From: Campylobacter concisus
GTDB taxonomy: Bacteria > Campylobacterota > Campylobacteria > Campylobacterales > Campylobacteraceae
DNA: 64,000 nucleotides
Reading direction: 5' to 3'
NCBI RefSeq assembly: GCF_003048575.1
Contig: NZ_PIRZ01000004.1
Location: 1-64,000 of the forward strand
Under the pieces are notes generated by a model. It saw nothing but the letters and a program-made list of their open reading frames with translations, searched no databases and was not told where the DNA came from. Below are positions 1 through 9,300 of this stretch, piece by piece. The translations under genes were made by a program, and so were the position numbers. The stretch's first letter is position 1. Every line of letters starts with the position of its first letter.

Positions 1-538
1 AGATGTGTTTAAGAGACATATCTAAATCTTTTTCATTATTTATGAGTTTCAAAATGTATTTTAAATATTTGTAGTCTTTAGGGTCTTGTCCGTATTGTAG
101 TTGCTTTTTAATTAATTTAAATTTCTCTTCTTTAAATTCTTTATATTTTTGAGTTTTTATAAATTCTAGTAGCTCCTTGCTAGGTATTTTACTCTCAAAT
201 CCAACTCCATTATCTTGAAAAAAGAATAAAAATTCTGATCCCATAGAAAAAGCTAATCTACCATTTGGCTTTGTGCCTTTATCTAAAAGGTCATCAAAAG
301 TCTTAAATTTTTTCATTAAAAAAGCGATTTCTAATAAATTTGGCTCATATCTAAGTTCATTACTTTTAAAAGTTATATTCGCATCACAATTAAAATTGTT
401 TATATAGTAATCTATGATTTTAATGGTATTTCCATCACTTACATTTTTATCAAATATAGCAGCGAACATATCCGTACAATTTGCTTCATGCGAATATAAA
501 GATGTTATGAGAAATATGATTATTGCCAATTGCTTCAT
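1..538 (-). CDS. Exported ankyrin-like protein, paralog 2 (partial, runs off left edge)
   Basis: The reading frame opens with ATG at 538-536 and stays open to the window edge (179 codons seen). It begins with a signal peptide that is almost identical to that of the gene before it (MK.L.IIIFLITSLYSHEANC). It shares further blocks with that gene, including SKELLEFIKT.KYKEFKE and KFKLIKK. Its ATG overlaps the TGA of the upstream paralog as ATGA, so the two are probably translationally coupled. Helical LL..G..P segments recall degenerate ankyrin repeats, but no clear ankyrin consensus is visible. Lying just beyond hcp of a type VI operon, it could be a periplasmic immunity protein; that role is inference only. 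The C-terminus is outside the window. Confidence 0.75.
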   Translation of the reverse strand, partial: MKQLAIIIFLITSLYSHEANCTDMFAAIFDKNVSDGNTIKIIDYYINNFNCDANITFKSNELRYEPNLLEIAFLMKKFKTFDDLLDKGTKPNGRLAFSMGSEFLFFFQDNGVGFESKIPSKELLEFIKTQKYKEFKEEKFKLIKKQLQYGQDPKDYKYLKYILKLINNEKDLDMSLKHI

Positions 539-1095
539 TGTGCTAATTCCTTTTGAGTTTCATTCTTTAATAAATTATCTAAATCTTTTTCATCTCCTAC
601 TATCTTTAATATAACTCTCAAATAACCATAATAATAATAATAAGGATCTCGCCCATGATCTAATAGTTTTTTGATTAATTTAAATTTCTTTTCTTTAAAT
701 TCTTTATATTTCGGTGTTTTTATAAATTCTAATAGCTCAGGGCTTGCTTTTTTGTCTTTTATGCCATCGCTATTTTCTCTAAAAAAGACTAGGAATTCTG
801 TTGCTATAATTGCAGTTAGCCATTTATCTGGCGTAATATCTTTATTCAAAAGTAAGTCAAACGTTTTAGTCTTATTATTTTCATAAGCAGCATCTAGTAA
901 ATTGAAGTCATCATTAGTGAAACTTGGGACTATATTAGCATCGCATCCAAGCTCATCTATGTAGTATTCTACGCATTTAGCAGTATTCTCATCGGTCGTA
1001 TTTTTGTCAAAGATCACAGCAAACATATTTAAACAATTTGCTTCGTGTGAATATAAAGATGTTATGAGAAATATGATTATAACTAGGTGTTTCAT
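535..1095 (-). CDS. Exported ankyrin-like protein, paralog 1
   Basis: This protein has about 186 residues. A GTG at 1107 allows a longer form, but ATG at 1095 is preferred because it aligns exactly with the start of the downstream paralog. Residues 1-20 form a hydrophobic signal peptide (MKHLVIIIFLITSLYSHEA) followed by Asn-Cys, so export to the periplasm is likely; the site is not a good lipobox. The body is helical, with KLIKKLLDHGRDPYYYYY near residue 145, reminiscent of an ankyrin turn. Its TGA overlaps the start of the next gene. The function is not recognised. Its position behind hcp and its duplication fit an immunity-protein family. Confidence 0.75.
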   Translation of the reverse strand: MKHLVIIIFLITSLYSHEANCLNMFAVIFDKNTTDENTAKCVEYYIDELGCDANIVPSFTNDDFNLLDAAYENNKTKTFDLLLNKDITPDKWLTAIIATEFLVFFRENSDGIKDKKASPELLEFIKTPKYKEFKEKKFKLIKKLLDHGRDPYYYYYGYLRVILKIVGDEKDLDNLLKNETQKELAQ

Positions 1096-1155
1096 ATCGC
1101 ATTTCACATATCATGTTAATTTAAAAGATAAAGATAAAAAGGGCTCATCTGTGTC

Positions 1156-1204
1156 CTTCTAGCTAGAAGATGATTTTATTAACCCTAGGGGTAAACCCTA
1201 GGTT
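1156..1204 (-). terminator. Stem-loop pair behind hcp
   Basis: Directly after the hcp stop codon (minus strand) lies an inverted repeat of CCTAGGG/CCCTAGG around a short TTTA loop (1181-1204). It is followed by a perfect 14-bp palindrome, CTTCTAGCTAGAAG (1156-1169). The first is likely a terminator or mRNA-stabilising hairpin that separates the abundant hcp message from the downstream paralogs. No long T run follows. Confidence 0.5.
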
Positions 1205-1208
1205 GGTT

Positions 1209-1730
1209 TTAAGCTTTTTTAGTAGCTTCTCTCCAGTCGTCGCTTCCGCTTGTGCCTGCAGCTACGTGTTCCCAAACTATCTTTCTATAGTTCATTGAAA
1301 CTTTGAAAAGCTCTGTTTTGTCGCTGTTTAGCTTGTCTTGAGCATTTGGACTTACTAGAGTAATATCTGTTATAGTTGCATCTTCTAGTTTTGTAGTAAA
1401 GAAATGCTCCGCACCACCACTAGTTGATGTTCTATACCAATAGATCTCAACCTCTGGAAGTCTTTCGCCTTGTGTTAAGGCATTGTAAAGAAGTGGAACA
1501 GCTTTATTTAGTGATGTAGTAAAACTAAATGGCTTATGGACTCTTTGACCTGATGGTTGTCCACTTTGTGGATCAGTTGGAACTGTTACTATATGAGAAA
1601 CCTCTTGAGCCATGATCTCATCTTCGTGACCTGACTGATAGCGATTACCTATACTAGCTTCTGTTGAAGCACCGCTTGAAATAAGTCCTTGTGTAGAACC
1701 TTTCACTTTAATATACACTGGTTGTGACAT
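1209..1730 (-). CDS. hcp: Type VI secretion tube protein Hcp (TssD)
   Basis: This 173-residue protein forms the hexameric rings that stack into the inner tube of the type VI machine and is itself secreted. The start MSQPVYIKVKGSTQG, the HEDEI.A.EVSH segment (about residues 35-45), HKPF.FT..LNKAVPLLYNAL (about 83-102) and the late WEH motif are characteristic of the Hcp family. It is longer than the compact Hcp1 type, as is usual in Campylobacter. It is the last core gene of the operon, about 65 bp behind the FHA gene and followed by strong hairpins, which suits separate high-level expression. Confidence 0.95.
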   Translation of the reverse strand: MSQPVYIKVKGSTQGLISSGASTEASIGNRYQSGHEDEIMAQEVSHIVTVPTDPQSGQPSGQRVHKPFSFTTSLNKAVPLLYNALTQGERLPEVEIYWYRTSTSGGAEHFFTTKLEDATITDITLVSPNAQDKLNSDKTELFKVSMNYRKIVWEHVAAGTSGSDDWREATKKA

Positions 1731-1795
1731 ATTTACTCCTATTAAAAAGTTTGGGTTATTCTATCTTTTATTTACTTTCTGTTTTATTAAAAACA

Positions 1796-2716
1796 TTACT
1801 TTTTTAACATATAGCTTTGAAGAGCTTTATGCAATAGGTAATTAAACGCTTCCTTATCTTCCTTAGTGCTTTTTAGTACGGCTCCTGAAAGATATTTAAA
1901 AAATGAGTTATTCTCGACTATATCATACATTTGGCTATATAGCTCTTTGCATATAAGCTTAACCAAAACAGTATTTATTAGTTCTGTCGAGTCACTAAGA
2001 GGAAGAGTTTTCATGATTGTTTCCATATCTTTTGTATTTAAAGTCCTAGTCTGCTCACTTATAGGGCTCATATTTGGTTGCAATTTTATACTCTCAACTA
2101 TCTTTGTCAAAAGCTCATCCATGCTTTTTGCAGTTAGCATATTTTGATTATTTGCATTTTCTTCTTCATCAAAATTTTGAGCTATCTCATTTAAATTTAA
2201 AACTGCATCGTGCACATTTTCATTTAAAGTGATATCTTTTTTATCATTTATTAATGAGTTTATCTTTGGCTCTTCTTTAAAATCAACATTTGAAATTTTA
2301 CCAACTGGTTCAAAACGTTTATCATCGAGTTTGTCAAAATTTTTTGTATTTTCTATTATCTTATGGGCTTTCCCTATATATTCATCAATTCTAGAAGGAT
2401 CTATAAATATAAATTTTAACTCCCCTATCCTAAAGATATCGCCCAAATTTATGACACTCTCATAGTCATCTGGAAGCTTTGAATATGAATCACTATAAAA
2501 AATTTCACAATCTTTATAGCCACAAATTGTGAAAACCCCCTCTTCAAATCCAACATGAGCGTGTTTTGGTGCGATTGAATCGCTCATATCATTACAAGAA
2601 AATTTTGTAGTATCTAACGAGCCTATATCACCGCCATTTTCATCAAAAATGATAAATTGAGCTGAAAAGCTTGACGCTTTATCGTAATTTTGTATAACTG
2701 CTGATATTTGTTGCAT
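1796..2716 (-). CDS. FHA-domain protein of the type VI cluster (TagH-like)
   Basis: The protein has 306 residues. Residues about 20-110 look like a degenerate forkhead-associated fold (FIIFDENGGDIGS, then IAPKHAHVGFEEGVFTI, then VINLGDIFRIGELKFIF), the phosphothreonine-reading module of TagH/Fha proteins. The C-terminal part (about 190-306) is helical and without a recognised motif. Similar proteins sit in the Campylobacter type VI loci beside tssM and probably take part in assembly control; this is inferred from context. It starts 9 bp after tssM. Confidence 0.75.
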   Translation of the reverse strand: MQQISAVIQNYDKASSFSAQFIIFDENGGDIGSLDTTKFSCNDMSDSIAPKHAHVGFEEGVFTICGYKDCEIFYSDSYSKLPDDYESVINLGDIFRIGELKFIFIDPSRIDEYIGKAHKIIENTKNFDKLDDKRFEPVGKISNVDFKEEPKINSLINDKKDITLNENVHDAVLNLNEIAQNFDEEENANNQNMLTAKSMDELLTKIVESIKLQPNMSPISEQTRTLNTKDMETIMKTLPLSDSTELINTVLVKLICKELYSQMYDIVENNSFFKYLSGAVLKSTKEDKEAFNYLLHKALQSYMLKK

Positions 2717-2725
2717 ATTTTATCC

Positions 2726-5700
2726 TTAATAAAGCATCTTCTTTGGTAAATTTATCGTTGGTATGATATCCATAAGCTCTAAAAGCTCTCCTCCATTTGG
2801 TGTTACTTCAAAGCCAAAATACGAATCTCTTCTACCATCAAAATTAAGCGTACTAACGCCAACGCTACTAAAATTTGAAGCTTTTAATATCTTATACCAG
2901 CCCCACTCTCCATCAAAGCTTAACTCTTTTCTCTCGCTTCCAGTACTTGAAACTGCATTGAATTTAAACTGCGTTGATATATCAAAATTTTTGCTTGAAA
3001 CTATCAAATTTGAGGCAATTGTATGATCATAAGTCAAAGAGTTATTAGAATAGCTAATATTTATATGGCTAAAATTTGCCGATAAGTCGACAGCTTTTAA
3101 ATTATAATTTAATTTTAGCTCATCATTTGAATCAAGCATTAAATTTGAAATTCTGTCTATATAGGCAATATTTTTAAGGAAATCTCTGCTAAATCTTAGC
3201 TCTTTTGCATATTTTGGTCTTATTTTATAACCATCAGCAGTTTTACTTAAGATTTGTTTTAGATATCTATCATAAAAGCTATTCCAAGTTCCGTTTTTGC
3301 CAAAGAATCTTTTAAATTCTTCTATGCTGACAGCCTTTGGAGATTGTTCGTTAAATGGATAAAATGGCTTGATAAGACTTTCAAAATCATCAAAAACATC
3401 ATCTCTATATGCTGTTGATAAAAGCACCGAAGCACCATTTTCTACTTGTTTCCATGCAAGTGTTGATAACTTTTGATAATATTCATTTAACTCATCTGGA
3501 AGCTTCTTAGCATCATTATTTAAGACAACAAATGGATCGTTTTCGTTTTTTATGCCATTTATTGCATAAACTATTTTATCATCGTTGCTTTGAAGCATTT
3601 CAAAGTTATAGTCACTAACTTTTTTATAAACGCTTGTTACATCGTTGCTTATAATATCTAGCAAGTCATTAGAATTTAACGCATGATAGTTAGTAAATTT
3701 AGCACTAAAATCACTGAAAACACGCTTTATCTCACTTGAAGCAAATCCTAGAGAGTAGATATATTTTAGTAAATTCTCATCATTTAAATTTGTATTTTGA
3801 TTAGTTAATTTTATTAAAGAATTTAAAGGATTTTCTCTCTTTGACAAGATGTCGAGCTCTTCTATGACCTCTTTTTTTGTAGTAAATTCATTTGGTTCTA
3901 TTTCTCTTAAAATTTGGCTCCACTTATCAGCATAATTTTGCAAATAAAGCTCTATTACAGCAATGCTTAGCTCTTTCTTATCATTTGAGCTAATATCTTT
4001 TAAAGAAGAATTTGTCTCCATTAGCCAAGATTCTATTCCAGCTGTTTGATCTATGTTTGAGCTAAGCTTTGACAAGAAATCTCTTAAATTTTCTTTTGTA
4101 TAAATTTTATTAAATGGCTTAAATGCTTCTTTTTCTTGGACTACTGTGTATAAATTTTCAACATCTTTTTTAATATCGTAAAAAGATTTATCGTCCTTGA
4201 ATGATATGAACTCAAGTATATAGTAGAGCCTTTGTGCTCTTTGAACAGGTGATAGCCTCGTATTTGCTATACTTTGAGCAACTGTATCTGCAGTTATGTT
4301 TAAATTTTCTGCCTTTAAAATAGCCTCAATATGAGCTAAAAATTCATCTTTTGCAACGCCATATTTTTCAAATTTATCCCAGTTTGTGCTAATCCAAATT
4401 TTAAATAAATCCACATTTGTGTAGTCTTTGTCAAAGAGCGAATCATACATATAAAATGCTTTTATTAGCTTATCTGGATCAATTTCATTTTTTAGTATAT
4501 TTTCCATTTCAGTTAAAACTGTATTTTTGAAAAAATCAGCATTTAAATCATAGTAAAGTGCTTTAACTGGAGTAAAGCCTTTATACGAAGTATCTAGTGT
4601 TATATACTCAAATTTAGTATCACCGCTGAAGATTCTTGGATAGTCATTTAGACTTTGTTTTAGTAAATTTAGAAGCTCAATCTTTTGTGTTGGAGAGAGA
4701 TCCTTGTATTTTTTGCCATCAAGGTATGAAGAAATTTTATTTGCATTATTTATAGCATTTTGCTCTTTTATATTTTTGGTCTCTAGAATAAAACTAGAAC
4801 CCAAATATACTCCAGCACAAAGTATGGCTACTAAAACAAAATTTACAAATTTTGTAAATCTATTTTGAGCACCAAATTTATTTAAGTTGGCTTTAAAAGC
4901 TATCTCTTTTAAAAATGATTTTACAAAATAGCTTTGTTTGCTATAGTTATTTACTGCTCTTAAAAGTGGTTTTTTGATATTATATCTATCACAAATAGTG
5001 TTTGTAAGGTAGTTTATAGGTATATTTTCTTGATAAGCACTTACGAAATAAACTCCATTTATGGTTGAGCTATTTTTAAGTGCATTTTGAGAGCTTAGCT
5101 TTGTTACAAAATCTTTCACTAAAGCAAAAAAATTATCAAGTTGTTTTAAAAAGAGATATGAACGTTTTTTATCTTCCAATAAATGCGAAATCGAATTCTT
5201 ACTCATGAGATGTTTAAATAATGACTCGCTTAGGTTTTTTAGTTCAGTTTCTAGTGATTGTTTTGAGAAATTTGGATCTAAGTTTATTCCTAGAGCTTTA
5301 TTTGCCACATCTTCATTGAAAAGCCTGAAATAATCTCCCATGCCATCTATTAAGTCAAGTTTGCTAAAAACAATATAAATAGGGAATTTAATGTTTAGAT
5401 GTTTCTCACAGTCATTAACCCTTTTTATCATATATCTAATTAATTCATCAAAATATTCTTGAGTGCCTTCGAGGAATTTTTTAGTGTCTATGATTAAAAC
5501 CGCGCCACTTAATCTAGCGTTAAAATCATTTCGTTTTAAAAAGTGTAAAAATTCACTCCAGATACTTTTTTTAAGCAAGTAATCCCTATTTTTATCCACA
5601 TCATCTTCAGGAAGCTCTTCCGTAGCTGTTGGCTGATACAAGCTCTCTTGTGCAAAATGTATACCCTCAGTATCTAAAAGTGCACCAAATTTTGAAATGT

Positions 5701-6214
5701 AAAGATTAAAGTTTGTTGTACTTTTGTGTATTTTTTTATAAGTATCTAAACTATCAGATAGTGGAAATTCTATATTTGAGTAGTTTATAAATGCGCTCTT
5801 TCCAGCACCTTCATTACCCATTATCATTATTAAAGGTAATTTTTTAAAATTTATATCTTTTTTCCATGTTGTTTTGGCATCTTTCAAAGAAAGCATAAAA
5901 TTTCTTTTTGCCTTACCAAAACTATCCATAGACTCTTTTTTTATCTCTTTTAGCTTATTATTTTTTTCATCTTTTTGAGATGCTAAATAGTGCATTAATG
6001 GTTTGATTAAAACAAAAAACAAAATAACTGCCCAAAATGCAATTAATATAGTGACTCTTGAACTTATACTAGCAAAGCTATATACATCATTAAAAGCTAT
6101 AAGTGGAGCATAAAGCCAAAATAAGATACTTAATGCAATAGAAGCTACCAAAATTGTACTGTGTTTAAATCTAAAAAAGACAAAAAATCTTCTTAGGTAA
6201 TCGATAAATGCCAT
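2726..6214 (-). CDS. tssM: Type VI membrane complex protein TssM (IcmF)
   Basis: At 1162 residues it has the normal length for the IcmF family. Two N-terminal membrane helices (about residues 17-36 and 52-71) precede a cytoplasmic NTPase-like domain with Walker A GNEGAGKSAF at about 132-141. A third helix at about residue 455 (FVNFVLVAILCAGVYLG) leads into a large periplasmic domain that in this family contacts TssJ. TssM, TssL and TssJ form the envelope-spanning complex. RBS-like AAGGAT lies ahead of the ATG. A 78-bp gap separates it from tssG. Confidence 0.95.
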   Translation of the reverse strand: MAFIDYLRRFFVFFRFKHSTILVASIALSILFWLYAPLIAFNDVYSFASISSRVTILIAFWAVILFFVLIKPLMHYLASQKDEKNNKLKEIKKESMDSFGKAKRNFMLSLKDAKTTWKKDINFKKLPLIMIMGNEGAGKSAFINYSNIEFPLSDSLDTYKKIHKSTTNFNLYISKFGALLDTEGIHFAQESLYQPTATEELPEDDVDKNRDYLLKKSIWSEFLHFLKRNDFNARLSGAVLIIDTKKFLEGTQEYFDELIRYMIKRVNDCEKHLNIKFPIYIVFSKLDLIDGMGDYFRLFNEDVANKALGINLDPNFSKQSLETELKNLSESLFKHLMSKNSISHLLEDKKRSYLFLKQLDNFFALVKDFVTKLSSQNALKNSSTINGVYFVSAYQENIPINYLTNTICDRYNIKKPLLRAVNNYSKQSYFVKSFLKEIAFKANLNKFGAQNRFTKFVNFVLVAILCAGVYLGSSFILETKNIKEQNAINNANKISSYLDGKKYKDLSPTQKIELLNLLKQSLNDYPRIFSGDTKFEYITLDTSYKGFTPVKALYYDLNADFFKNTVLTEMENILKNEIDPDKLIKAFYMYDSLFDKDYTNVDLFKIWISTNWDKFEKYGVAKDEFLAHIEAILKAENLNITADTVAQSIANTRLSPVQRAQRLYYILEFISFKDDKSFYDIKKDVENLYTVVQEKEAFKPFNKIYTKENLRDFLSKLSSNIDQTAGIESWLMETNSSLKDISSNDKKELSIAVIELYLQNYADKWSQILREIEPNEFTTKKEVIEELDILSKRENPLNSLIKLTNQNTNLNDENLLKYIYSLGFASSEIKRVFSDFSAKFTNYHALNSNDLLDIISNDVTSVYKKVSDYNFEMLQSNDDKIVYAINGIKNENDPFVVLNNDAKKLPDELNEYYQKLSTLAWKQVENGASVLLSTAYRDDVFDDFESLIKPFYPFNEQSPKAVSIEEFKRFFGKNGTWNSFYDRYLKQILSKTADGYKIRPKYAKELRFSRDFLKNIAYIDRISNLMLDSNDELKLNYNLKAVDLSANFSHINISYSNNSLTYDHTIASNLIVSSKNFDISTQFKFNAVSSTGSERKELSFDGEWGWYKILKASNFSSVGVSTLNFDGRRDSYFGFEVTPNGGELLELMDIIPTINLPKKMLY

Positions 6215-6292
6215 TGATGCACATCCTTTTACAAATAAATATATTTCTTTAATGTAATAATAACAAATATTTTAGATTTTATATCTGAAAAT

Positions 6293-7189
6293 TTAAGAGC
6301 AGAGCCTAAATTTTATAAAATTTGACATATTTTTATTACTTTTAAGCCTTGCACCAAGGCCTATTTTACTATAACCTTCATCTATTCCAAGCTTTAATTG
6401 CATCTTTGGAGAATAGTTTATTTTTATGTATAAATCAGCAACAAATTCATTGTTCGTAAAAAAGATAAGAGTATCTTGAAGCTCTTTAAATTTTCTTCTT
6501 TTTGGGAAAAAATCAATAGCTTCTTCATAATCTATGCCATTTATATAAACTGCTATTTTAGTTTGTTTCTCAAAAAGCTTTTTACCAAGTATAAAATTTC
6601 TACCCAAAGTCCTATTTTTGGTACCAAGCAAATTTAAATTTGAAGGCGCTATGAAAATTTGATTTGGTAAATTTTCTAGTAAAAATAGTTTATTTTTTAA
6701 ATTAAAATGACGCTGCAAGGCAAACTCGATCTCTCTTTTAGGCTTTCTTTGGCTAATAATAAGCGGAGAAAATGGTAAGAATTTTTTTGCTAATTTTTTA
6801 TTGCTTATGTTTAATATATCCAATAAAATCTTTGAAATTTTATCATCAAGCTCTTTTTCAAAGGATCTTGCATAATTTTTTAAACTAATGCTATCAAAGA
6901 AAAGCCAAAGCAAGTAATTGTCAAAAAAGTCAAAAAATTTCTCGAAATTATTATCGCTACTCTTTGAGATCTTTTCTAAAATATAGCTCGTAAGATGCGA
7001 GCCACTTCCCAAAAGACCCATAAAATTTACGACGATTTTTACTATGTCCTCTTTATTTAAGCTCTCAAGCTCATTAATCGGATAAGCAAAACTTGGGCTA
7101 TTTTTAAAAAAAATATCTCTTCTATCTTGGTGATTTAGGCAGTTCTTTACTAATTTAAAAAAAGAAGCTTGATTTAGTTCTTTGTTCAT
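6293..7189 (-). CDS. tssG: Type VI baseplate protein TssG
   Basis: The 298-residue protein has the TssG/VasB layout: an N-terminal FFKLVKNCLNHQD segment, a middle GSGSHLTSYILE helix (about residue 57), and the conserved RTLGRNFILGKKLF turn near residue 195. TssG forms part of the TssEFGK baseplate wedge in the cytoplasm. Its ATG overlaps the tssF stop by 4 bp, as is usual for this gene pair. Confidence 0.9.
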   Translation of the reverse strand: MNKELNQASFFKLVKNCLNHQDRRDIFFKNSPSFAYPINELESLNKEDIVKIVVNFMGLLGSGSHLTSYILEKISKSSDNNFEKFFDFFDNYLLWLFFDSISLKNYARSFEKELDDKISKILLDILNISNKKLAKKFLPFSPLIISQRKPKREIEFALQRHFNLKNKLFLLENLPNQIFIAPSNLNLLGTKNRTLGRNFILGKKLFEKQTKIAVYINGIDYEEAIDFFPKRRKFKELQDTLIFFTNNEFVADLYIKINYSPKMQLKLGIDEGYSKIGLGARLKSNKNMSNFIKFRLCS

Positions 7190-8904
7190 ATTAATTTTTT
7201 TGTACCGCCCAAGAAGTCATAATTAAGCAAAATTTTACTCTTTATACACTTTATTTTAAGTTCACAAAATGAATTAATTGATACAAATTTTGATAAAAAT
7301 TTAGCCAAATTTATACCTAAAGTATATACATTTCCAATACTCTCAAATTCGCTTTCATCTATATAGAATATGCATAGCAACCCTCTTTTTGCAAAGCCTT
7401 GATCAACTCTATAAATTTGCTTTGTTTTTATATCATAAAGCGAGTTTGCAAATTTTTTAAAAAACTCATCATCTGGTACGCTAAAGGTATTAAGAAGTGC
7501 TAAAAAAGAGCCCTTCTCTAGTATACTTTGATAGCTAAAAGATAAGATACTAACTAGTTTCCAAAGAAGATTTCCATCTATTTTTACTCGCTTTACGCTA
7601 GTTGGAATGGTTAAATTTTTGGTTGTTACGCCTTGATGGGATAACACTCTATCTATCTCACCAAGTCTTAGCTTGCAAGGCAAATCACCATTGCAACAAA
7701 GTGCATCTATGCTAATGGTTTGATCTTTAGAGTCACTTTTAAAAAAAGAAATTTCTTTATATGAGTTTAGTTTTATATCTGTTTTATTACTGACAAAATA
7801 ATAATCTTTTGCTCGCTCATCATTTAAAAATTCAAATCTCTCAAAACTTTTATAGTTTTTCAATATCCTTTTTTCATTATTACTACTATGAGCGACCACC
7901 TTATTGATTGAAACGATTTCATAAGCATCGATATTTGAGCGATCTAGAAAAATTCTATATTCGCTTCGCCTATTATTATTTAAAATAGGCTCGGCACTCA
8001 TTGCAAATAAATTTATTACAGGTGTAGCAAAAAGAGAAAAATACTCTAGCCTTGGCACATATCCACTTGGCATATCTTTTGAAAATATGAATTTAATATT
8101 AAAGCTTTTTGTAGAAAAATTTTTAAGAAAACTAAGACTGTTTAATCGCACAAAATTTAGCTTTGAAGGAAAAAATGATAGCTCTTTTAAAAGCTCAAAT
8201 GCTTCAAATCCAAACTCATCACTCTTTATCAAACGCTCATCAAACTCATCTAAACTAAGTTTATCAGGGCTTAACTTTATCTCTTGATCGCTATCTTCAA
8301 AACTTATTGTAATAAATTTCAAGTAATTTTTTAGCCACATTAAGAGCGTAGAAGAGAAGTAAACATTATCTCCAAGATATAAATTTAAAAAGTCTATATC
8401 AAGTTCTCTAGTGCTAAGCTCGTCCTTTGTAACGCTTATATTTAAATTTAGAAGATAATCACTCTTATTGTTTGACATAAAAGCTTTTGTTATCTTTAAG
8501 GGAAGCAAATTTATGTCAAAGATCGTTTGAAATTTGCACGTTATGCCATTGATCTGCTTTGACTCAACTATACTTCCTTTTGGTATAAATTCTCTCACCC
8601 CCGAGAAGTCATCTCTTAAGGTAAATTCTTGCATGCAAACTGATGGAAAAGGATTTGTATAGCTTGGCATTAAGATATTTACTAAAGACTCAGCGATTAG
8701 TGGGATATTTTCATCTAGTTCTTGCCTGATCCTAGATGTCAAAATAGCCATATTTTCTATTATGCTCTCAACATCAGGATCTTTGCTTTTGGTATCTAAG
8801 AATGGTGCTACTTTTGGAAAATTTTTAATAAAAAGGGCTCTTGTTTCATCAAGGTATGCCATCTCTTTTTGAAAATAAGCTAGATTATTTTCATTATAAT
8901 CCAT
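7186..8904 (-). CDS. tssF: Type VI baseplate protein TssF
   Basis: The 572-residue protein opens with YFQKEMAYLDETRALFIKNF, then DPDVESIIENMAILTSRIRQ and LMPSYTNPFPSVCMQEF (residues about 10-125), the signature of the TssF/VasA family. It dimerises in each baseplate wedge with TssG, TssE and TssK. Its start codon shares one base with the tssE stop and its stop overlaps tssG, so the three are translated as a unit. Confidence 0.95.
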   Translation of the reverse strand: MDYNENNLAYFQKEMAYLDETRALFIKNFPKVAPFLDTKSKDPDVESIIENMAILTSRIRQELDENIPLIAESLVNILMPSYTNPFPSVCMQEFTLRDDFSGVREFIPKGSIVESKQINGITCKFQTIFDINLLPLKITKAFMSNNKSDYLLNLNISVTKDELSTRELDIDFLNLYLGDNVYFSSTLLMWLKNYLKFITISFEDSDQEIKLSPDKLSLDEFDERLIKSDEFGFEAFELLKELSFFPSKLNFVRLNSLSFLKNFSTKSFNIKFIFSKDMPSGYVPRLEYFSLFATPVINLFAMSAEPILNNNRRSEYRIFLDRSNIDAYEIVSINKVVAHSSNNEKRILKNYKSFERFEFLNDERAKDYYFVSNKTDIKLNSYKEISFFKSDSKDQTISIDALCCNGDLPCKLRLGEIDRVLSHQGVTTKNLTIPTSVKRVKIDGNLLWKLVSILSFSYQSILEKGSFLALLNTFSVPDDEFFKKFANSLYDIKTKQIYRVDQGFAKRGLLCIFYIDESEFESIGNVYTLGINLAKFLSKFVSINSFCELKIKCIKSKILLNYDFLGGTKKLI

Positions 8905-9293
8905 TATAAAATCTCACAATATCTATTGTTTTTAAAAATAACTTTTAGCAAATACTCTTTAAAATTATCGTTTTTATGCTTGTAATTTATATTAAAGATG
9001 ATACGCCAAGGCTTTAGTGAGTCATCATATCCGATAGATGTTACTTCTATTCTATTCTCATTTGAGCTGATTAGTTCATATATTGCCATGCCAAGTTTAT
9101 GACCAAGCTCATTTATTTCAACGCCCATCGACCAAAGATCAATAATACTATCATTTAATCGGCCGTAGTTACCAAGTCTAGAGTTTAAAATAGTATCAAT
9201 GTGATCTTTTATGTCGCTGTCTAGATCTTTAAAATATGGACGTAGCTTTGATTCATCGCTAAATTCATATAAAATTTTATCTATCAGCGACAT
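8904..9293 (-). CDS. tssE: Type VI baseplate protein TssE (gp25-like)
   Basis: The 129-residue protein resembles the phage T4 gp25 lysozyme-like baseplate family. It has an SRLGNYGRLNDSIIDLW segment (about residues 38-54), an EINELG stretch and a terminal beta region (YKHKNDNFKEYLLKVIF). gp25-type subunits connect the baseplate to the first sheath ring. It lies 7 bp after tssC. Confidence 0.9.
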   Translation of the reverse strand: MSLIDKILYEFSDESKLRPYFKDLDSDIKDHIDTILNSRLGNYGRLNDSIIDLWSMGVEINELGHKLGMAIYELISSNENRIEVTSIGYDDSLKPWRIIFNINYKHKNDNFKEYLLKVIFKNNRYCEIL

Positions 9294-9300
9294 AGTAAGC

